64,000 nt of DNA from Micromonospora inyonensis (GCF_900091415.1 NZ_FMHU01000001.1:868001-932000); one strand, 5' to 3'. Shown: positions 18,708 to 27,399, numbered from the stretch's first letter. Notes: generated from the letters alone by a model not told the origin. A program made the numbers and translations.

Positions 18708-19763
18708 GGCCGTGTGTCATAAGTGCCCGTGGTCCTGGCTGTGAGGTTGATCGGCTGGGCGTGTCGGTGATCGATATGCGGTGAGGTCTCCGGTAGATGG
18801 GTTATCGACCAAGACAACCATCTGCACGGAGACCTCGTGGCCAGCGTAGCGGTGACGAGGCGGCACGACCTGACTGACGCGCAGTTTGCGGTGTTGGAGC
18901 CGCTGCTGCCCAGACCGAAGAAGGCAGGTCGACCGCCGAAGTGGAGCAAGCGGCAGCTCATTGACGGGATCAGGTGGCGGGTCCGCACGGGTGCGCCGTG
19001 GCGGGACGTGCCGGACTGCTACGGGCACTGGCGCACGGTGTACGGGCTGTACCGGCGCTGGCAGCGGGCCGGTGTGTGGGCGCGGATCCTGGCCGGGTTG
19101 CAGGGTAGGGCCGACGCGGTCGGGTTGATCACCTGGGACGTGAGCGTGGACTCCACGATCGCCCGGGCGCATCAGCACGCCGCCGGTGCCCGCCGGGACA
19201 GTCACACGCAGGTCGAGCCGCCGGGCGGCAGTGGCGCCGTCGAGCCGGCCGATCACGCGCTGGGCCGCTCGCGTGGCGGTCTGACGACGAAGCTGCACCT
19301 GGCCTGCGAGCAGGGCCGCATGGTGCTGGCGTTCGTCATCACCGGTGGGCAGCGCGGCGACAGCCCGCAGTTCACCACGGTGCTGCACCGCGTCCGGGTG
19401 CCTCGCCTCGGCGTCGGCCGACCCCGGTGCCGGCCGGACCGGGTCCTGGCCGACAAGGCGTACAGCAGCAAGGCCAACCGGAGCTACCTGCGCCGGCGCG
19501 GCATCGGCTGCGTCATCCCGGTCAAGGCCGACCAGGCCGCGAACCGACGCAAGAAGGGCTCGGCGGGTGGCCGTCCACCCGCCTTCGACCCCAGCGCATA
19601 CCGGCAGCGTCACGCCGTGGAGTGCGGCATCAACCTGCTCAAACAGCACCGTGCCGTGGCCACCCGATACGACAAGCTCGCCGTGCGGTACGAAGCCACC
19701 GCCACCATCAGCATGATCGACATCTGGCTCCGACGCCTCGAACGGCACTTATGACACACGGCC
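18708..19763 (+). mobile_element. IS5-family insertion sequence, apparently complete
   Basis: A 1056-bp element bounded by perfect 20-bp terminal inverted repeats (GGCCGTGTGTCATAAGTGCC at the left end). It is flanked by a TA dinucleotide on each side, consistent with a 2-bp target duplication. It carries one intact transposase gene whose TGA stop lies within the right terminal repeat. Intact ends and ORF suggest recent insertion. Confidence 0.92.
18837..19754 (+). CDS. IS5-family transposase
   Basis: A 305-residue DDE transposase in a single frame. The N-terminal DUF4096-type DNA-binding region ([30 protein letters not shown]) is followed by the catalytic core: Asp105 ([15 protein letters not shown]), Asp206 (LADKAYSSK) and Glu262 ([10 protein letters not shown]). 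Related elements often split this gene into two frames joined by frameshifting; here it is continuous. The GTG start lies 129 bases inside the left end. Confidence 0.94.
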   Translation: MASVAVTRRHDLTDAQFAVLEPLLPRPKKAGRPPKWSKRQLIDGIRWRVRTGAPWRDVPDCYGHWRTVYGLYRRWQRAGVWARILAGLQGRADAVGLITWDVSVDSTIARAHQHAAGARRDSHTQVEPPGGSGAVEPADHALGRSRGGLTTKLHLACEQGRMVLAFVITGGQRGDSPQFTTVLHRVRVPRLGVGRPRCRPDRVLADKAYSSKANRSYLRRRGIGCVIPVKADQAANRRKKGSAGGRPPAFDPSAYRQRHAVECGINLLKQHRAVATRYDKLAVRYEATATISMIDIWLRRLERHL

Positions 19764-19945
19764 TAAATCGCTGGCCCGGAAGCTCTGGTCGGGAGGGACG
19801 ATCGCACAACGCCGCCGGCGTTGGGTCGCAAGGCTTGAAAAGTCTTCGGCGATCGCCCTCCCGCAGGAAGCATCCTGCGCCTGACCGGTTACTGGCGTCA
19901 AGTCCCCGGAGGGTGGTTTCTGCACCCTGGGCGAACGGTCGGTTA

Positions 19946-19997
19946 CCCGACGGATCGGCCCGATCCCCCGTTCGGGCGATTCGGCCGATCCGTCGGG
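19946..19997 (-). terminator. Terminator of thrC
   Basis: Perfect 15-bp arms, CCCGACGGATCGGCC (19946-19960) and its complement (19983-19997), with a smaller internal stem in the loop. The structure begins 12 bases after the thrC stop codon on the minus strand, the usual place for an intrinsic terminator. No U-tract is visible. Confidence 0.82.
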
Positions 19998-20009
19998 GCG
20001 GTACGCAGG

Positions 20010-21296
20010 TCAGCCGAGCAGCCCAGCGTCCCGGGCGGCACGCAGCGACGGCTTGATCCGGTGCGTCGGGCCGACCTGGCCGGCGACCGCGTCGATGGTC
20101 TTCAGACCCTCGCCGGTGTTGAAGACCACCGTCTCGGCGGTCCGGTCCAGCCGGCCGGAGGCGACCAGCTTGCGCAGCACCGCGACGGTCACCCCACCGG
20201 CCGTCTCGGCGAAGACCCCGGTGGTCCGGGCGAGCAGCCGGATCCCCGCGCGGATCTCCTCGTCGTCGGCGTGGTCCATCCACCCACCGGTACGGCGCAC
20301 CGCCTCCAGGGCGTAGAGGCCGGCGGCCGGGTCGCCGATGTTCAACGACTTGGCGATGCCGGTCGGCTTGACCGGGGTGATGGTGTCGGTGTCGGCGTGC
20401 AGGGCGGTGGCGATCGGGTTGCAGCCGGTCGACTGCGCGCCGAACACCTTCCAGCCGCCGGCCGGGGCCTCGACCAGCCCGATCTCGACCAGCTCGCTGA
20501 ACGCCTTGTCGACCTTGGTGAGCAGTTCGCCGCTGGCCATCGGGATGACCACCTGAGCCGGGATCCGCCACCCGAGCTGTTCGGCCACCTCGTACCCGAG
20601 GGTCTTCGACCCCTCGGCGTAGTAGGGACGGACGTTCACGTTGACGAACGCGGTGTCCTCGAACTCGTCGGTCTCGACCAGCTCGCCGCAGAGGCGGTTC
20701 ACGTCGTCGTACGAGCCGTCGATGGCGACCAGGTCGCCGCCGTACACGGCGGTGGTGATCACCTTGCCCTGTTCCAGGTCACCCGGGATGAAGACCACCG
20801 AGGGCACGCCGGACCGGGCGGCGTGCGCGGCCACGGAGTTCGCCAGGTTGCCCGTCGAGGCGCAGGCGAAGCGGGTGAAGCCGAGCGCGCGGGCGGCGGT
20901 CAGCGCCACCGAGACCACCCGGTCCTTGAACGAGTGGGTCGGGTTGGCGCTGTCGTCCTTGATCCAGAGCGGGGCGGTGATACCCAGCTCGGCGGCGAGG
21001 TTGCCGGCGGCGACCAGCGGGGTCAGCCCGGGGTCGAGGGTGACCCGGGTGGCCGGGTCCTGGCCGGCGGGCAGGAGGGCGGCGTACCGCCAGAGGTTCT
21101 GCGGGCCGGCCTCGATCTGCTCCCGGGTGACCCGCGCCAGCGCGGCGGTGTCGTAGTCGACCTCGAGCGGGCCGAAACACTCGTAGCAGGCGTGCTGGGC
21201 GGCGAGCGGGTACCGGGCCGAACAGGCGCGGCAGACGAGGGCGCGGGCGGGGCTGGCGGTGGTGTCGATACCGGGGGCGACGATCGTCGACGTCAT
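20010..21296 (-). CDS. thrC: Threonine synthase
   Basis: A 428-residue PLP enzyme that converts O-phosphohomoserine to threonine. Lys124 in ANPTHSFKDR binds the cofactor, and STGNLANSVAAHA is the phosphate-binding loop. The N-terminus carries two Cys pairs (CRAC and CYEC) forming a zinc-ribbon-like segment, common in actinobacterial ThrC. The ATG sits only 12 bases after the end of a SAM-I riboswitch (21309-21440), so expression should fall when S-adenosylmethionine is high. thrC competes with the methionine branch for phosphohomoserine. Confidence 0.95.
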   Translation of the reverse strand: MTSTIVAPGIDTTASPARALVCRACSARYPLAAQHACYECFGPLEVDYDTAALARVTREQIEAGPQNLWRYAALLPAGQDPATRVTLDPGLTPLVAAGNLAAELGITAPLWIKDDSANPTHSFKDRVVSVALTAARALGFTRFACASTGNLANSVAAHAARSGVPSVVFIPGDLEQGKVITTAVYGGDLVAIDGSYDDVNRLCGELVETDEFEDTAFVNVNVRPYYAEGSKTLGYEVAEQLGWRIPAQVVIPMASGELLTKVDKAFSELVEIGLVEAPAGGWKVFGAQSTGCNPIATALHADTDTITPVKPTGIAKSLNIGDPAAGLYALEAVRRTGGWMDHADDEEIRAGIRLLARTTGVFAETAGGVTVAVLRKLVASGRLDRTAETVVFNTGEGLKTIDAVAGQVGPTHRIKPSLRAARDAGLLG

Positions 21297-21308
21297 GTCG
21301 AGGGTCCT

Positions 21309-21440
21309 CTCATCTTTCCCCGCGTCGCACCCTGCGGCGGGGACGGACTTGGCACCTGCCCCGTCGGACGCTCAGCTCTGAGCGCACGGGGTGGTTGCCG
21401 GGGCGTCGTCGGGCCGTATCCCTCAGCCCCTCTGGATGAG
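21309..21440 (-). promoter_or_regulatory. SAM-I (S-box) riboswitch controlling thrC
   Basis: Read on the minus strand, the leader shows all the SAM-I landmarks: P1 strand CTCATC, then CAGAGGGGCTGAGGGA, GGCCCGACGACGCCC, CGGCAACC, GGTGCCAAGTCC and GGAAAGATGAGAGG closing P1. The 3' P1 strand runs straight into a purine-rich Shine-Dalgarno-like GAGAGGA just before the thrC ATG. This suggests translational control, with ribosome access blocked when SAM binds. No separate terminator hairpin is evident between P1 and the start codon. Confidence 0.93.
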
Positions 21441-21574
21441 GTATTCAGTTGTGCAGCAGATTCTACGAGCAGCCTGCGCTTTTGCCGACCCTCCTTCCCA
21501 CGCTGTGAGCCACCTCGCCCCCGCCGGTCCCCGGCGGGCGGGTGGGCCCGGGGCGGGAGGGATAGGGTGCGGCG

Positions 21575-22306
21575 GTGTTGGCGGCTGCGCTGGGGTGCGG
21601 GGTGGCGGGGGCGTTCGTCCCGGCGGTGGCGTACCGCCTCGCCGTGCCGTACGGGCAGCCCGCCCGGCGGGACTGCGCCGCATGCGGTGCCCCGCTGGCG
21701 GCCGGGGCACGCGGGTGGGTGGCGGCCCGGTGCGGGTACGGACACCGGCTGGGGGTGCCGCGCTGGCTGACCGCTTCGGTCGCCGGGTCGGCCGGCGGGC
21801 TGCTCGGGGCGGCGCTGGGACCGGTGGCCGTACTGCCGATCTTCCTCGCCCTCACGGTGCTCGGCGTGCTGCTCGGCGTCGTCGACGTCGCCTGTCAGCG
21901 CCTGCCCGACCAGGTGGTGCTGCCGGCACTGGCGGCCACTCCGGTGCTGCTCGGTGCCGTCGCCGGCCGGAGCGGCGCGTGGGACGACTGGTGGCGAGGG
22001 CTGCTCGCCTGCCTGGTGGTCGGCCTGGTCCTCACCGGGATGGTGCTGCTGCCCGGCGGTGGCCTCGGCGTCGGTGACGCGAAGGTGGGCGCGCTGCTCG
22101 GCTGGTACCTCGGCTGGCTGGGGTGGGAGGCGGTGGTCCTGGGCGTGGTGCTGCCCTGGGTGGTGAACGTCCCCGTGCTGCTGGTGCTCCTCGCCACCCG
22201 CCGGGTCGGTTGGCGGACGGCGATGCCCTTCGGGCCGGCGCTCCTGGTCGGCGCGCTGCTGGCGGTGCCGGCGGTCACCTGGTGGCCGGCGCTCGCGGCC
22301 TTCTGA
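21575..22306 (+). CDS. A24-family prepilin peptidase
   Basis: A 243-residue membrane protein with the two catalytic aspartates of the aspartic prepilin peptidases: Asp104 in LGVVDVACQRLPD and Asp168 in GLGVGDAKVGALLG (the GxGD motif). These enzymes cleave the leader of type IV prepilins or pseudopilins at the membrane. An N-terminal CAAC pair resembles half of the cytosolic zinc motif of larger enzymes. No pilin genes are nearby. Start GTG at 21575. Confidence 0.88.
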   Translation: MLAAALGCGVAGAFVPAVAYRLAVPYGQPARRDCAACGAPLAAGARGWVAARCGYGHRLGVPRWLTASVAGSAGGLLGAALGPVAVLPIFLALTVLGVLLGVVDVACQRLPDQVVLPALAATPVLLGAVAGRSGAWDDWWRGLLACLVVGLVLTGMVLLPGGGLGVGDAKVGALLGWYLGWLGWEAVVLGVVLPWVVNVPVLLVLLATRRVGWRTAMPFGPALLVGALLAVPAVTWWPALAAF

Positions 22307-22402
22307 GCCCGCCGTCCGACGGCCTGCGGATCAGCCCTCGACCGGCACTGGCATCCATTCAGTACTGTCCCGCTCACCGGTTCGAGGGAAAGGTGGCGGA
22401 CG

Positions 22403-23080
22403 ATGCGTCGGAGGATCGTGCCAGTGGTGGCACTGGTGCTGGTCTGCGTACTGACCGCCTGTGGCGGCAGTGGCAGCGGCAAGAAGAAGCGGTCCCGGGA
22501 CAGCCGGCCGGCGGCCGGTTCCTCCGCGAAGAAGGTCGTCACCCCGTCGACCGACCGGGACGACGAGGCACCGGTCGACCCCACCCCGAGCCCCACCACG
22601 ACGCCACGACGCAAGGTACGCGCGCTGACCTGCGGGGACCTCCGCGACGCGCAGGTGGGCAGCAGCACGGTGCGGTACCAGGGGTACCCGGACCACCTGC
22701 CGCTGCACGAGGGCCGGTGGAGCGGCGAGGACGGCGCGACCGTCCTGCTCCAGGAGCCCTGCGCGATCGGTGACCTCGACGGCGACGGGGCGGCCGACGC
22801 GGTCGGCGCCGTCATGCTGGAGACGGGCGGGACGGGACGCTTCTGGAGCCTGGTGGTGTGGCGCAACGTCGGTGGCGAGCCGCGCTACGTCACCGTCACC
22901 GACCTCGGCGACCGTACCCCGGTACAGTCGATCCGGATCACCGACCGGAAGGCCACCGTCATCTACCTCACCCGGTCGGCGGACGCGGCCATGGCGGAGC
23001 TGGACATCCGCCGGACCGCCGTCCACCGCCTCTCCGGCACCCGGTTCGCCGAGGTGAGCCACACCGACGCCGCCGCCTGA
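22403..23080 (+). CDS. Secreted lipoprotein, function unknown
   Basis: A 225-residue protein with a signal peptide and lipobox (VLTAC, Cys20), so it should be lipid-anchored outside the membrane. A lysine/serine/proline-rich linker (about 25-70) is followed by a folded domain beginning LTCGDLRDAQVG. That domain includes IGDLDGDGAADAVGAVML, resembling an FG-GAP/calcium-loop motif. No enzyme signature is visible. RBS gaaagg precedes the ATG. Confidence 0.75.
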   Translation: MRRRIVPVVALVLVCVLTACGGSGSGKKKRSRDSRPAAGSSAKKVVTPSTDRDDEAPVDPTPSPTTTPRRKVRALTCGDLRDAQVGSSTVRYQGYPDHLPLHEGRWSGEDGATVLLQEPCAIGDLDGDGAADAVGAVMLETGGTGRFWSLVVWRNVGGEPRYVTVTDLGDRTPVQSIRITDRKATVIYLTRSADAAMAELDIRRTAVHRLSGTRFAEVSHTDAAA

Positions 23081-23083
23081 CGA

Positions 23084-23914
23084 TCAGTCGGCGAGCCGAC
23101 GGGCGAGTTCGGCGGAGACCTTCTGCGCCAGGTCGGGCGGGATCGCGGCGGCGATGGCCTCCGGGGTCAGCGTGGCCAGCACCCCACGGACGATCTCCTC
23201 GCTGGGGTTGCGGGCCAGCAGGTCCCGGACGTTCAGGAAGGTCTCGTTGAGCACCCGGAGGGTGGAGTAGTCGGTCGGGATGCCGCCACCGACGTACTGC
23301 CACGGCAGGGCGCGCATGGTCCGGGCGACGGCAGGGTCCTGGAGGATGGCCAGGAACTGTGCGGGGGTCATATCGTCCTCACTCTGGTTGAGGGCCTGCT
23401 CGACCGTGGTCAGCAGGTGGTCCCAGGGGAAGTTCGCGCCGGGATCGGTGTGGGTGGTGCCACCCCAGGCCAGCCGCATGTCGTCGTGGCCGTAGAAGGC
23501 CCGGACCCGCGGGTTCGAACTCATCTCGGCCACAGTGGCGCGGCGGGGCACGACACCGTGCCGGCGACAGACCACGGCCAGCACGTCGGCGAGCCGGTCC
23601 CAGGCCACGTTGTCGAGCCACCACTGTCGGGATCTGGCGCTGGTGCCGGTGATCTCAACGGCGATGGCGTTCTCGTTGCCGGTGCCTGAGCCGGCGTGAC
23701 CGGCGCGTGCGTCGGTGTCCAGGGACTGGACGATGGAGTTCGAGTCGACGTAGAAGTGCGAGCTGACCCCGTCGGTGCGCCGGGTGGCGTAGTCCGCCTC
23801 CTGCTCGGCGGTGGCGTCGTTGGCCGTGGCGTGGATCGCGATGCCGTACTTCAGACCGTCCTGGTCGCGGTAGGCGTTGCGGCCCTGGACGAAGGGAATT
23901 CCGGGGACCTTCAT
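23084..23914 (-). CDS. N-acetylmuramoyl-L-alanine amidase (Amidase_2 family)
   Basis: A 276-residue predicted peptidoglycan amidase. The N-terminal domain (about 20-175) carries the zinc-site residues His28 (IAIHATAN), Glu87 (AIAVEITG) and His155/Asp157 (THTDPG), close to T7-lysozyme-type amidases. The C-terminal 100 residues are helical and lack a recognised binding repeat. No signal peptide is visible, so it may be released by a holin-like route, act in the cytosol, or be a phage-derived lysin. No other phage genes are adjacent. Confidence 0.8.
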   Translation of the reverse strand: MKVPGIPFVQGRNAYRDQDGLKYGIAIHATANDATAEQEADYATRRTDGVSSHFYVDSNSIVQSLDTDARAGHAGSGTGNENAIAVEITGTSARSRQWWLDNVAWDRLADVLAVVCRRHGVVPRRATVAEMSSNPRVRAFYGHDDMRLAWGGTTHTDPGANFPWDHLLTTVEQALNQSEDDMTPAQFLAILQDPAVARTMRALPWQYVGGGIPTDYSTLRVLNETFLNVRDLLARNPSEEIVRGVLATLTPEAIAAAIPPDLAQKVSAELARRLAD

Positions 23915-24055
23915 GGTGGTTCTGCCTTCGGTCGGGCACCGAGCGCACCACAGCGGTCGTCAATGCCCCATCAACCAGGAGGCGTCACCTCGTGCCCGGT
24001 CCGTGACGGATCGGGAGTGGACTGGCATCCCGAGCCCACGAAAGGGTGACGACAG

Positions 24056-25423
24056 GTGCCCAGATCCCGATACGCCGCAGCGCTCGTCCTAGCAATCCTG
24101 GCCGGAACCCTCACCTTCGCCCCTCCGGTGCGGGCAAACGGAAACTTCGTCTTCTACCCCACCAACGACAGCCACGTGAGTGCGAGCGCGCCGAACAGCA
24201 ACTTCGACAACCAACCGGTGCTGGCGGTGGCCGGCAGCCCGACGCGGATCTCCTACCTCAAGTTTTCGGTCACCGGTCTCCTCGACCCCGTGATCCACGC
24301 CCGGCTGCGCATCCACGTGTCGACCATCCCCGACTCCGGCAGCCGCACCGGCGGCACCGTGCAGCGGAGCGGAACCGGCTGGCTGGAGACGAGCCTGACC
24401 TACGCCAACCGTCCCGCCCTCATCGGTTCGCCGCTCGGCGCCTACGGTCAGGTGACCGCCAACACCTGGTACGACGTCGAGGTCACCGCAGCGGTGATCA
24501 ACAACGGGATCGTCAGTTTCGGGATCAGCTCCGCCGACGCCAACGGCGCCTACTACGACAACCGGGAGAGCGGTTCGACCGCACCGCAGTTGCTCGTGGA
24601 GACCGGTATCCCCGGCACCGGCGAGAACGTCCTCCTGGCCGCCGGTGACATCGCCTCCTGTGACCGGGACACCGACGAGCAGACCGCGCGGATCCTCGAC
24701 CGGGAACCCGGCACGGTGGCGGCCCTCGGCGACCTGGTGTACGAACAGGGCACTCCCGCCGAGTTCGCCAACTGCTACGGGCCGACCTGGGGGCGGCACA
24801 AGGCCCGCACCAAGCCCGCCGTCGGCAACCACGAGTACCTCACCGCCGACGCAGCCGGCTACTTCGGATACTTCGGCGCCGCGGCCGGCCGGCCCGACGA
24901 GGGTTGGTACTCGTACGACATGCCGGCGGGCGGCTGGCACATCATCGTGCTGAACTCCAACTGCAGCAAGGTCGGCGGGTGTCACGTCGGTTCGCCCCAG
25001 GAACGCTGGCTCCAGGCTGATCTGGCCGCCAACCCCGCGCGGTGCACCCTGGCGTACTGGCACCACCCGATCTTCAGTTCCGGCGACCGGGAACGAGCGG
25101 AGCTGCTCCCGCTCTTCCAGGCGCTCTACGACGCGGACGTCGAGCTCCTCCTCACCGGCCACGCCCACCAGTACGAGCGGTTCGCCCCGCAGACCCCGAC
25201 CCGGGTGGACGATCCCGTGCAGGGCATCCGCCAGTTCGTGGTCGGTACGGGCGGTCGTTCCCTCCAGCCGGACTTCGGGACCATCGTGCCGAACAGCGAG
25301 ATCCGCAACGGCACCACCTACGGGGTGCTCAAGCTGACCCTGGTCCCCGGGATCTACCAGTGGCGTTTCCTGCCGGTGGCGAACCAGACCTTCACCGACA
25401 GCGGCGCCGGCACCTGCCACTGA
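24056..25423 (+). CDS. Secreted calcineurin-like metallophosphatase with N-terminal DNRLRE/CBM96-type domain
   Basis: A 455-residue secreted protein. A signal peptide (AALVLAILAGTLTFAPPVRA) is followed by a beta-rich domain (FVFYPTNDSHVSASAPNSNF to PQLLVET, about 30-185) typical of DNRLRE surface modules. The metallophosphoesterase domain then shows GDIAS, GDLVYE, GNHEY, YWHHPIF and GHAHQYE, the full set of di-metal ligands. It probably hydrolyses phosphate esters outside the cell. Start is GTG at 24056. Confidence 0.88.
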   Translation: MPRSRYAAALVLAILAGTLTFAPPVRANGNFVFYPTNDSHVSASAPNSNFDNQPVLAVAGSPTRISYLKFSVTGLLDPVIHARLRIHVSTIPDSGSRTGGTVQRSGTGWLETSLTYANRPALIGSPLGAYGQVTANTWYDVEVTAAVINNGIVSFGISSADANGAYYDNRESGSTAPQLLVETGIPGTGENVLLAAGDIASCDRDTDEQTARILDREPGTVAALGDLVYEQGTPAEFANCYGPTWGRHKARTKPAVGNHEYLTADAAGYFGYFGAAAGRPDEGWYSYDMPAGGWHIIVLNSNCSKVGGCHVGSPQERWLQADLAANPARCTLAYWHHPIFSSGDRERAELLPLFQALYDADVELLLTGHAHQYERFAPQTPTRVDDPVQGIRQFVVGTGGRSLQPDFGTIVPNSEIRNGTTYGVLKLTLVPGIYQWRFLPVANQTFTDSGAGTCH

Positions 25424-25777
25424 CCGGCCGCCGGGATTTCCTGGTGGGAAAACGTCCAGGCGGACATATCAAAGGGTCTGCTACTGATCCGCTGCAGCCA
25501 TGCGGCCGATCAGCAACAGCAAAATGAAGCACGATCAGACGTCCGCCCGCCGTAAAGCTCCAACGGATGACGGAAAGGCCGAAAGGCCCTTAGGCCACAC
25601 ATTCAGCGAAGCTAAACGCTACCTACCTACCTACCTACCTACCTACCTACCTACCTACCTACCTACCTACCTACCTACCTCTCTTGAATCAGCAGCACAA
25701 TTCGCACACCCACTTCCCCACCGCGAGGCCCGACAACGGAACCACCGCATGTCCAGACCGACGGGCCCTATGGCCGA
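25424..25777. other. 354-base intergenic region with a microsatellite
   Basis: Between the metallophosphatase stop and the DUF397 stop there is no supported gene. The ORF at 25500-26009 on the plus strand runs through the tetranucleotide repeat and antisense to DUF397 and has no credible protein features. Base composition dips towards AT around 25590-25620. Apart from the (CTAC)n tract I can assign nothing here. Confidence 0.7.
25619..25680. repeat. (CTAC)n tetranucleotide microsatellite, about 15.5 copies
   Basis: Sixty-two consecutive bases follow a perfect CTAC period with no interruption. Such long, AT-containing short tandem repeats are rare in high-GC actinomycete DNA and are prone to slippage. 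It lies about 100 bases beyond the DUF397 stop codon and 195 bases beyond the metallophosphatase stop, outside any supported gene. Confidence 0.97.
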
Positions 25778-25990
25778 TTATTCACGTGCGGTGGGTCCGT
25801 CAGCGTGCCGAGCCACCCGGGCGAGGAACATCCGCCAAGACCCGGGGGAGAAGGCCAAGGTGCCACCGTGGGGATCTTTCGAGTCGCGGACGAGGACACA
25901 ACCGCGAACGCTGTCGGAAACCTCCACACACGCACCGCCGTTCTGGCTACTCCGCGTGCTCTTGCGCCAGACCGTTCCGGTCAGTTCCAT
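25778..25990 (-). CDS. DUF397 domain protein
   Basis: A 70-residue protein with the DUF397 pattern: WRKSTRSSQNGGACVEVSDS, then VLVRDSKDPHGGTLAFSP and a C-terminal helix beginning WRMFLARV. DUF397 proteins are small actinomycete partners of XRE regulators and resemble antitoxin or sporulation-switch components. The ATG overlaps the end of the upstream XRE gene by ten bases, so the two are translationally coupled. Confidence 0.9.
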   Translation of the reverse strand: MELTGTVWRKSTRSSQNGGACVEVSDSVRGCVLVRDSKDPHGGTLAFSPGSWRMFLARVARHADGPTARE

Positions 25991-26802
25991 TGCTCAGCCA
26001 CCTCCATAATCAGCTTGGCTGACTGTCCGTACGGAAGGGCCTCACCCCGGATTGACTCCCAGGCCTGCCGGAGCCAGATCAACGCGGACGGGTCGTCGAC
26101 CACCTGACCCCGGTACTGGTTGTCCAGGTAGGCGACGTCGTCACCACCCGCAAGGGTTGCCAGCACGAACGGTCCACTCAGACCAGCGTACGCGCCAGCC
26201 ATCGACGGAACGACATGCAGACGCACATGCGGCAACGCGTTTGAAAGATCGAGCAGGTGAAATAGCTGCTCCCGCATGACCGCAGGGCCGCCGACCGCCC
26301 GACGCAGGAGGCTCTCGTCCAGGACTGCCACGAACTGCGGAGCGTTCTCCCGGGTGAGGACGTCCTGACGGGCGACGCGCGCCCCCAACCGGCGCTCGAT
26401 CTCGTCCGCCTTCAACAGTCCGCCGCTCGCGAAGATGGCGCGGGCGTACGCCTCCGTCTGCAACAGCCCCGGCACCACTGCCATCTCGTACCAGCAGAGG
26501 GACACCGCCTCGCGCTCGACCTGAATCCAGTCGCGGAACCAGACCGGAGCCCCGCTGTCTCTGACCAGGTCCTCCCAGAGGTTGAGGAGCAGGCCGTCGG
26601 TGTCGAGCGCCACGTCCACCGCGCGGAGGAAGTCGGGCTTCGGCGGCTTGAGCCCGTTCTCCACGGCGCTCACGTGCTTGTTGGAGTAGTGCACCCGCTC
26701 GCCCAGCGCCTTCCAGGCTGTACACCGACGGCCACGCCCGAGGTGGCCTCGTCTCCGCGGATCGCCGGCCTTCCCCCGTTCGCGCGGCCGGAGGTGGGCC
26801 AC
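25981..26802 (-). CDS. XRE-family regulator with DUF5753 domain, probably 5'-truncated
   Basis: From residue about 33 the protein reads as a normal XRE-DUF5753 regulator: KALGERVHYSNKHVSAVENG (recognition helix), LKPPKPDFLRAVDVALDTDG, then the DUF5753 region with VPGLLQTEAYARAI and EWN-like end. The expected first helices (LRxLRxxxGLTQ) are missing. The 32 residues before the junction near 26710 are arginine-rich with no HTH character, and no other frame restores them. There is also no RBS before the GTG at 26802. I infer a 5' replacement or truncation that may abolish DNA binding. Confidence 0.7.
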   Translation of the reverse strand: MAHLRPRERGKAGDPRRRGHLGRGRRCTAWKALGERVHYSNKHVSAVENGLKPPKPDFLRAVDVALDTDGLLLNLWEDLVRDSGAPVWFRDWIQVEREAVSLCWYEMAVVPGLLQTEAYARAIFASGGLLKADEIERRLGARVARQDVLTRENAPQFVAVLDESLLRRAVGGPAVMREQLFHLLDLSNALPHVRLHVVPSMAGAYAGLSGPFVLATLAGGDDVAYLDNQYRGQVVDDPSALIWLRQAWESIRGEALPYGQSAKLIMEVAEQWN

Positions 26803-26883
26803 CGGCCGTCGTCGGGGCCGCCCGTCCCATCGGACCGGGAGGGCGGCCCCGCTTCCCGTTCACCACGTCGGAGGAGGTCACCC

Positions 26884-27399
26884 GTGTCGCACCGTCCCGT
26901 ACCACTCGCCCCACGCCACCGCCGCGACTGGCGTACCTGGTGGCGACGGTGCACCTGCGGGCTGGCCTGGCCCTGCCCCGACCGGCGGCTCCCGGTGCCG
27001 GTCGAGTCCGCGCCGGACGGGCCGCTGCCAGCGGCGGACGTGGTACGGGCCGCCGGACCGGCCCGGGGTGGGTGCCGGGCTCCGGTCGGTACGCGCGCGC
27101 GAGCCTGCCGGCCGTCCCCGCCCGCCCCGGTGCCCCCGGCGCACCGGTCCGGCGTGGTCTACCTGGCACGGACCGGACTACGGCCGTACCAGATCCGCCA
27201 CGCCGTCTTCGACCGGCGGTGGGTTGGTTTCGCGCCCGAGCAGGTCCATGCCTACCTCGACCGGGTCGCCGCCGAACTGGACCGGCTCCACCGGGAGGTG
27301 GTCGTCACCACCGAACAGGCCGACCGGATCCGGGACGGGCTTCGGCAGTGGCAGACCCGACACGCCGGATGCCGGTTCGACCACGCGCCGCGCCGGTGA
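26884..27399 (+). CDS. DivIVA-domain-like protein
   Basis: A 171-residue protein with a strong RBS (ggaggagg at 26869-26876) before GTG. The first 90 residues are basic and proline-rich. The C-terminal half, TGLRPYQIRHAVFDRRWVGF and EQVHAYLDRVAAELDRLHREV, matches the N-terminal DivIVA motif followed by a short coiled coil. Full DivIVA/Wag31 proteins are longer and scaffold polar growth; this is a small relative. Its stop overlaps the next start (GTGA). Confidence 0.72.
   Translation: MSHRPVPLAPRHRRDWRTWWRRCTCGLAWPCPDRRLPVPVESAPDGPLPAADVVRAAGPARGGCRAPVGTRARACRPSPPAPVPPAHRSGVVYLARTGLRPYQIRHAVFDRRWVGFAPEQVHAYLDRVAAELDRLHREVVVTTEQADRIRDGLRQWQTRHAGCRFDHAPRR

Larger units (their letters stand above)
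18694..19778. repeat. 13-bp palindrome arms split by the insertion sequence
   Basis: CGGGCCAGCGATT (18694-18706) and AATCGCTGGCCCG (19766-19778) flank the insertion sequence and are perfect reverse complements. Removing the element and one copy of the duplicated TA rebuilds a near-continuous 27-base palindrome. The element therefore landed at the centre of an existing hairpin or operator about 30 bases upstream of the GNAT start codon. Confidence 0.85.

Noticed and set aside
18708..19763. Composite transposon carrying the tandem GNAT gene
   Set aside because: Only one copy of the element is present in the window, and it lies on one side of the gene.
23084..23914. Prophage remnant signalled by a lysin-like amidase
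   Set aside because: Neighbouring genes are ordinary chromosomal ones; no integrase, capsid, tail or holin gene and no attachment repeat is visible.
25500..26009. A plus-strand frame containing repeated YLPT from the (CTAC)n tract
   Set aside because: It overlaps DUF397 antisense, has no RBS, and its sequence apart from the repeat is uninformative.
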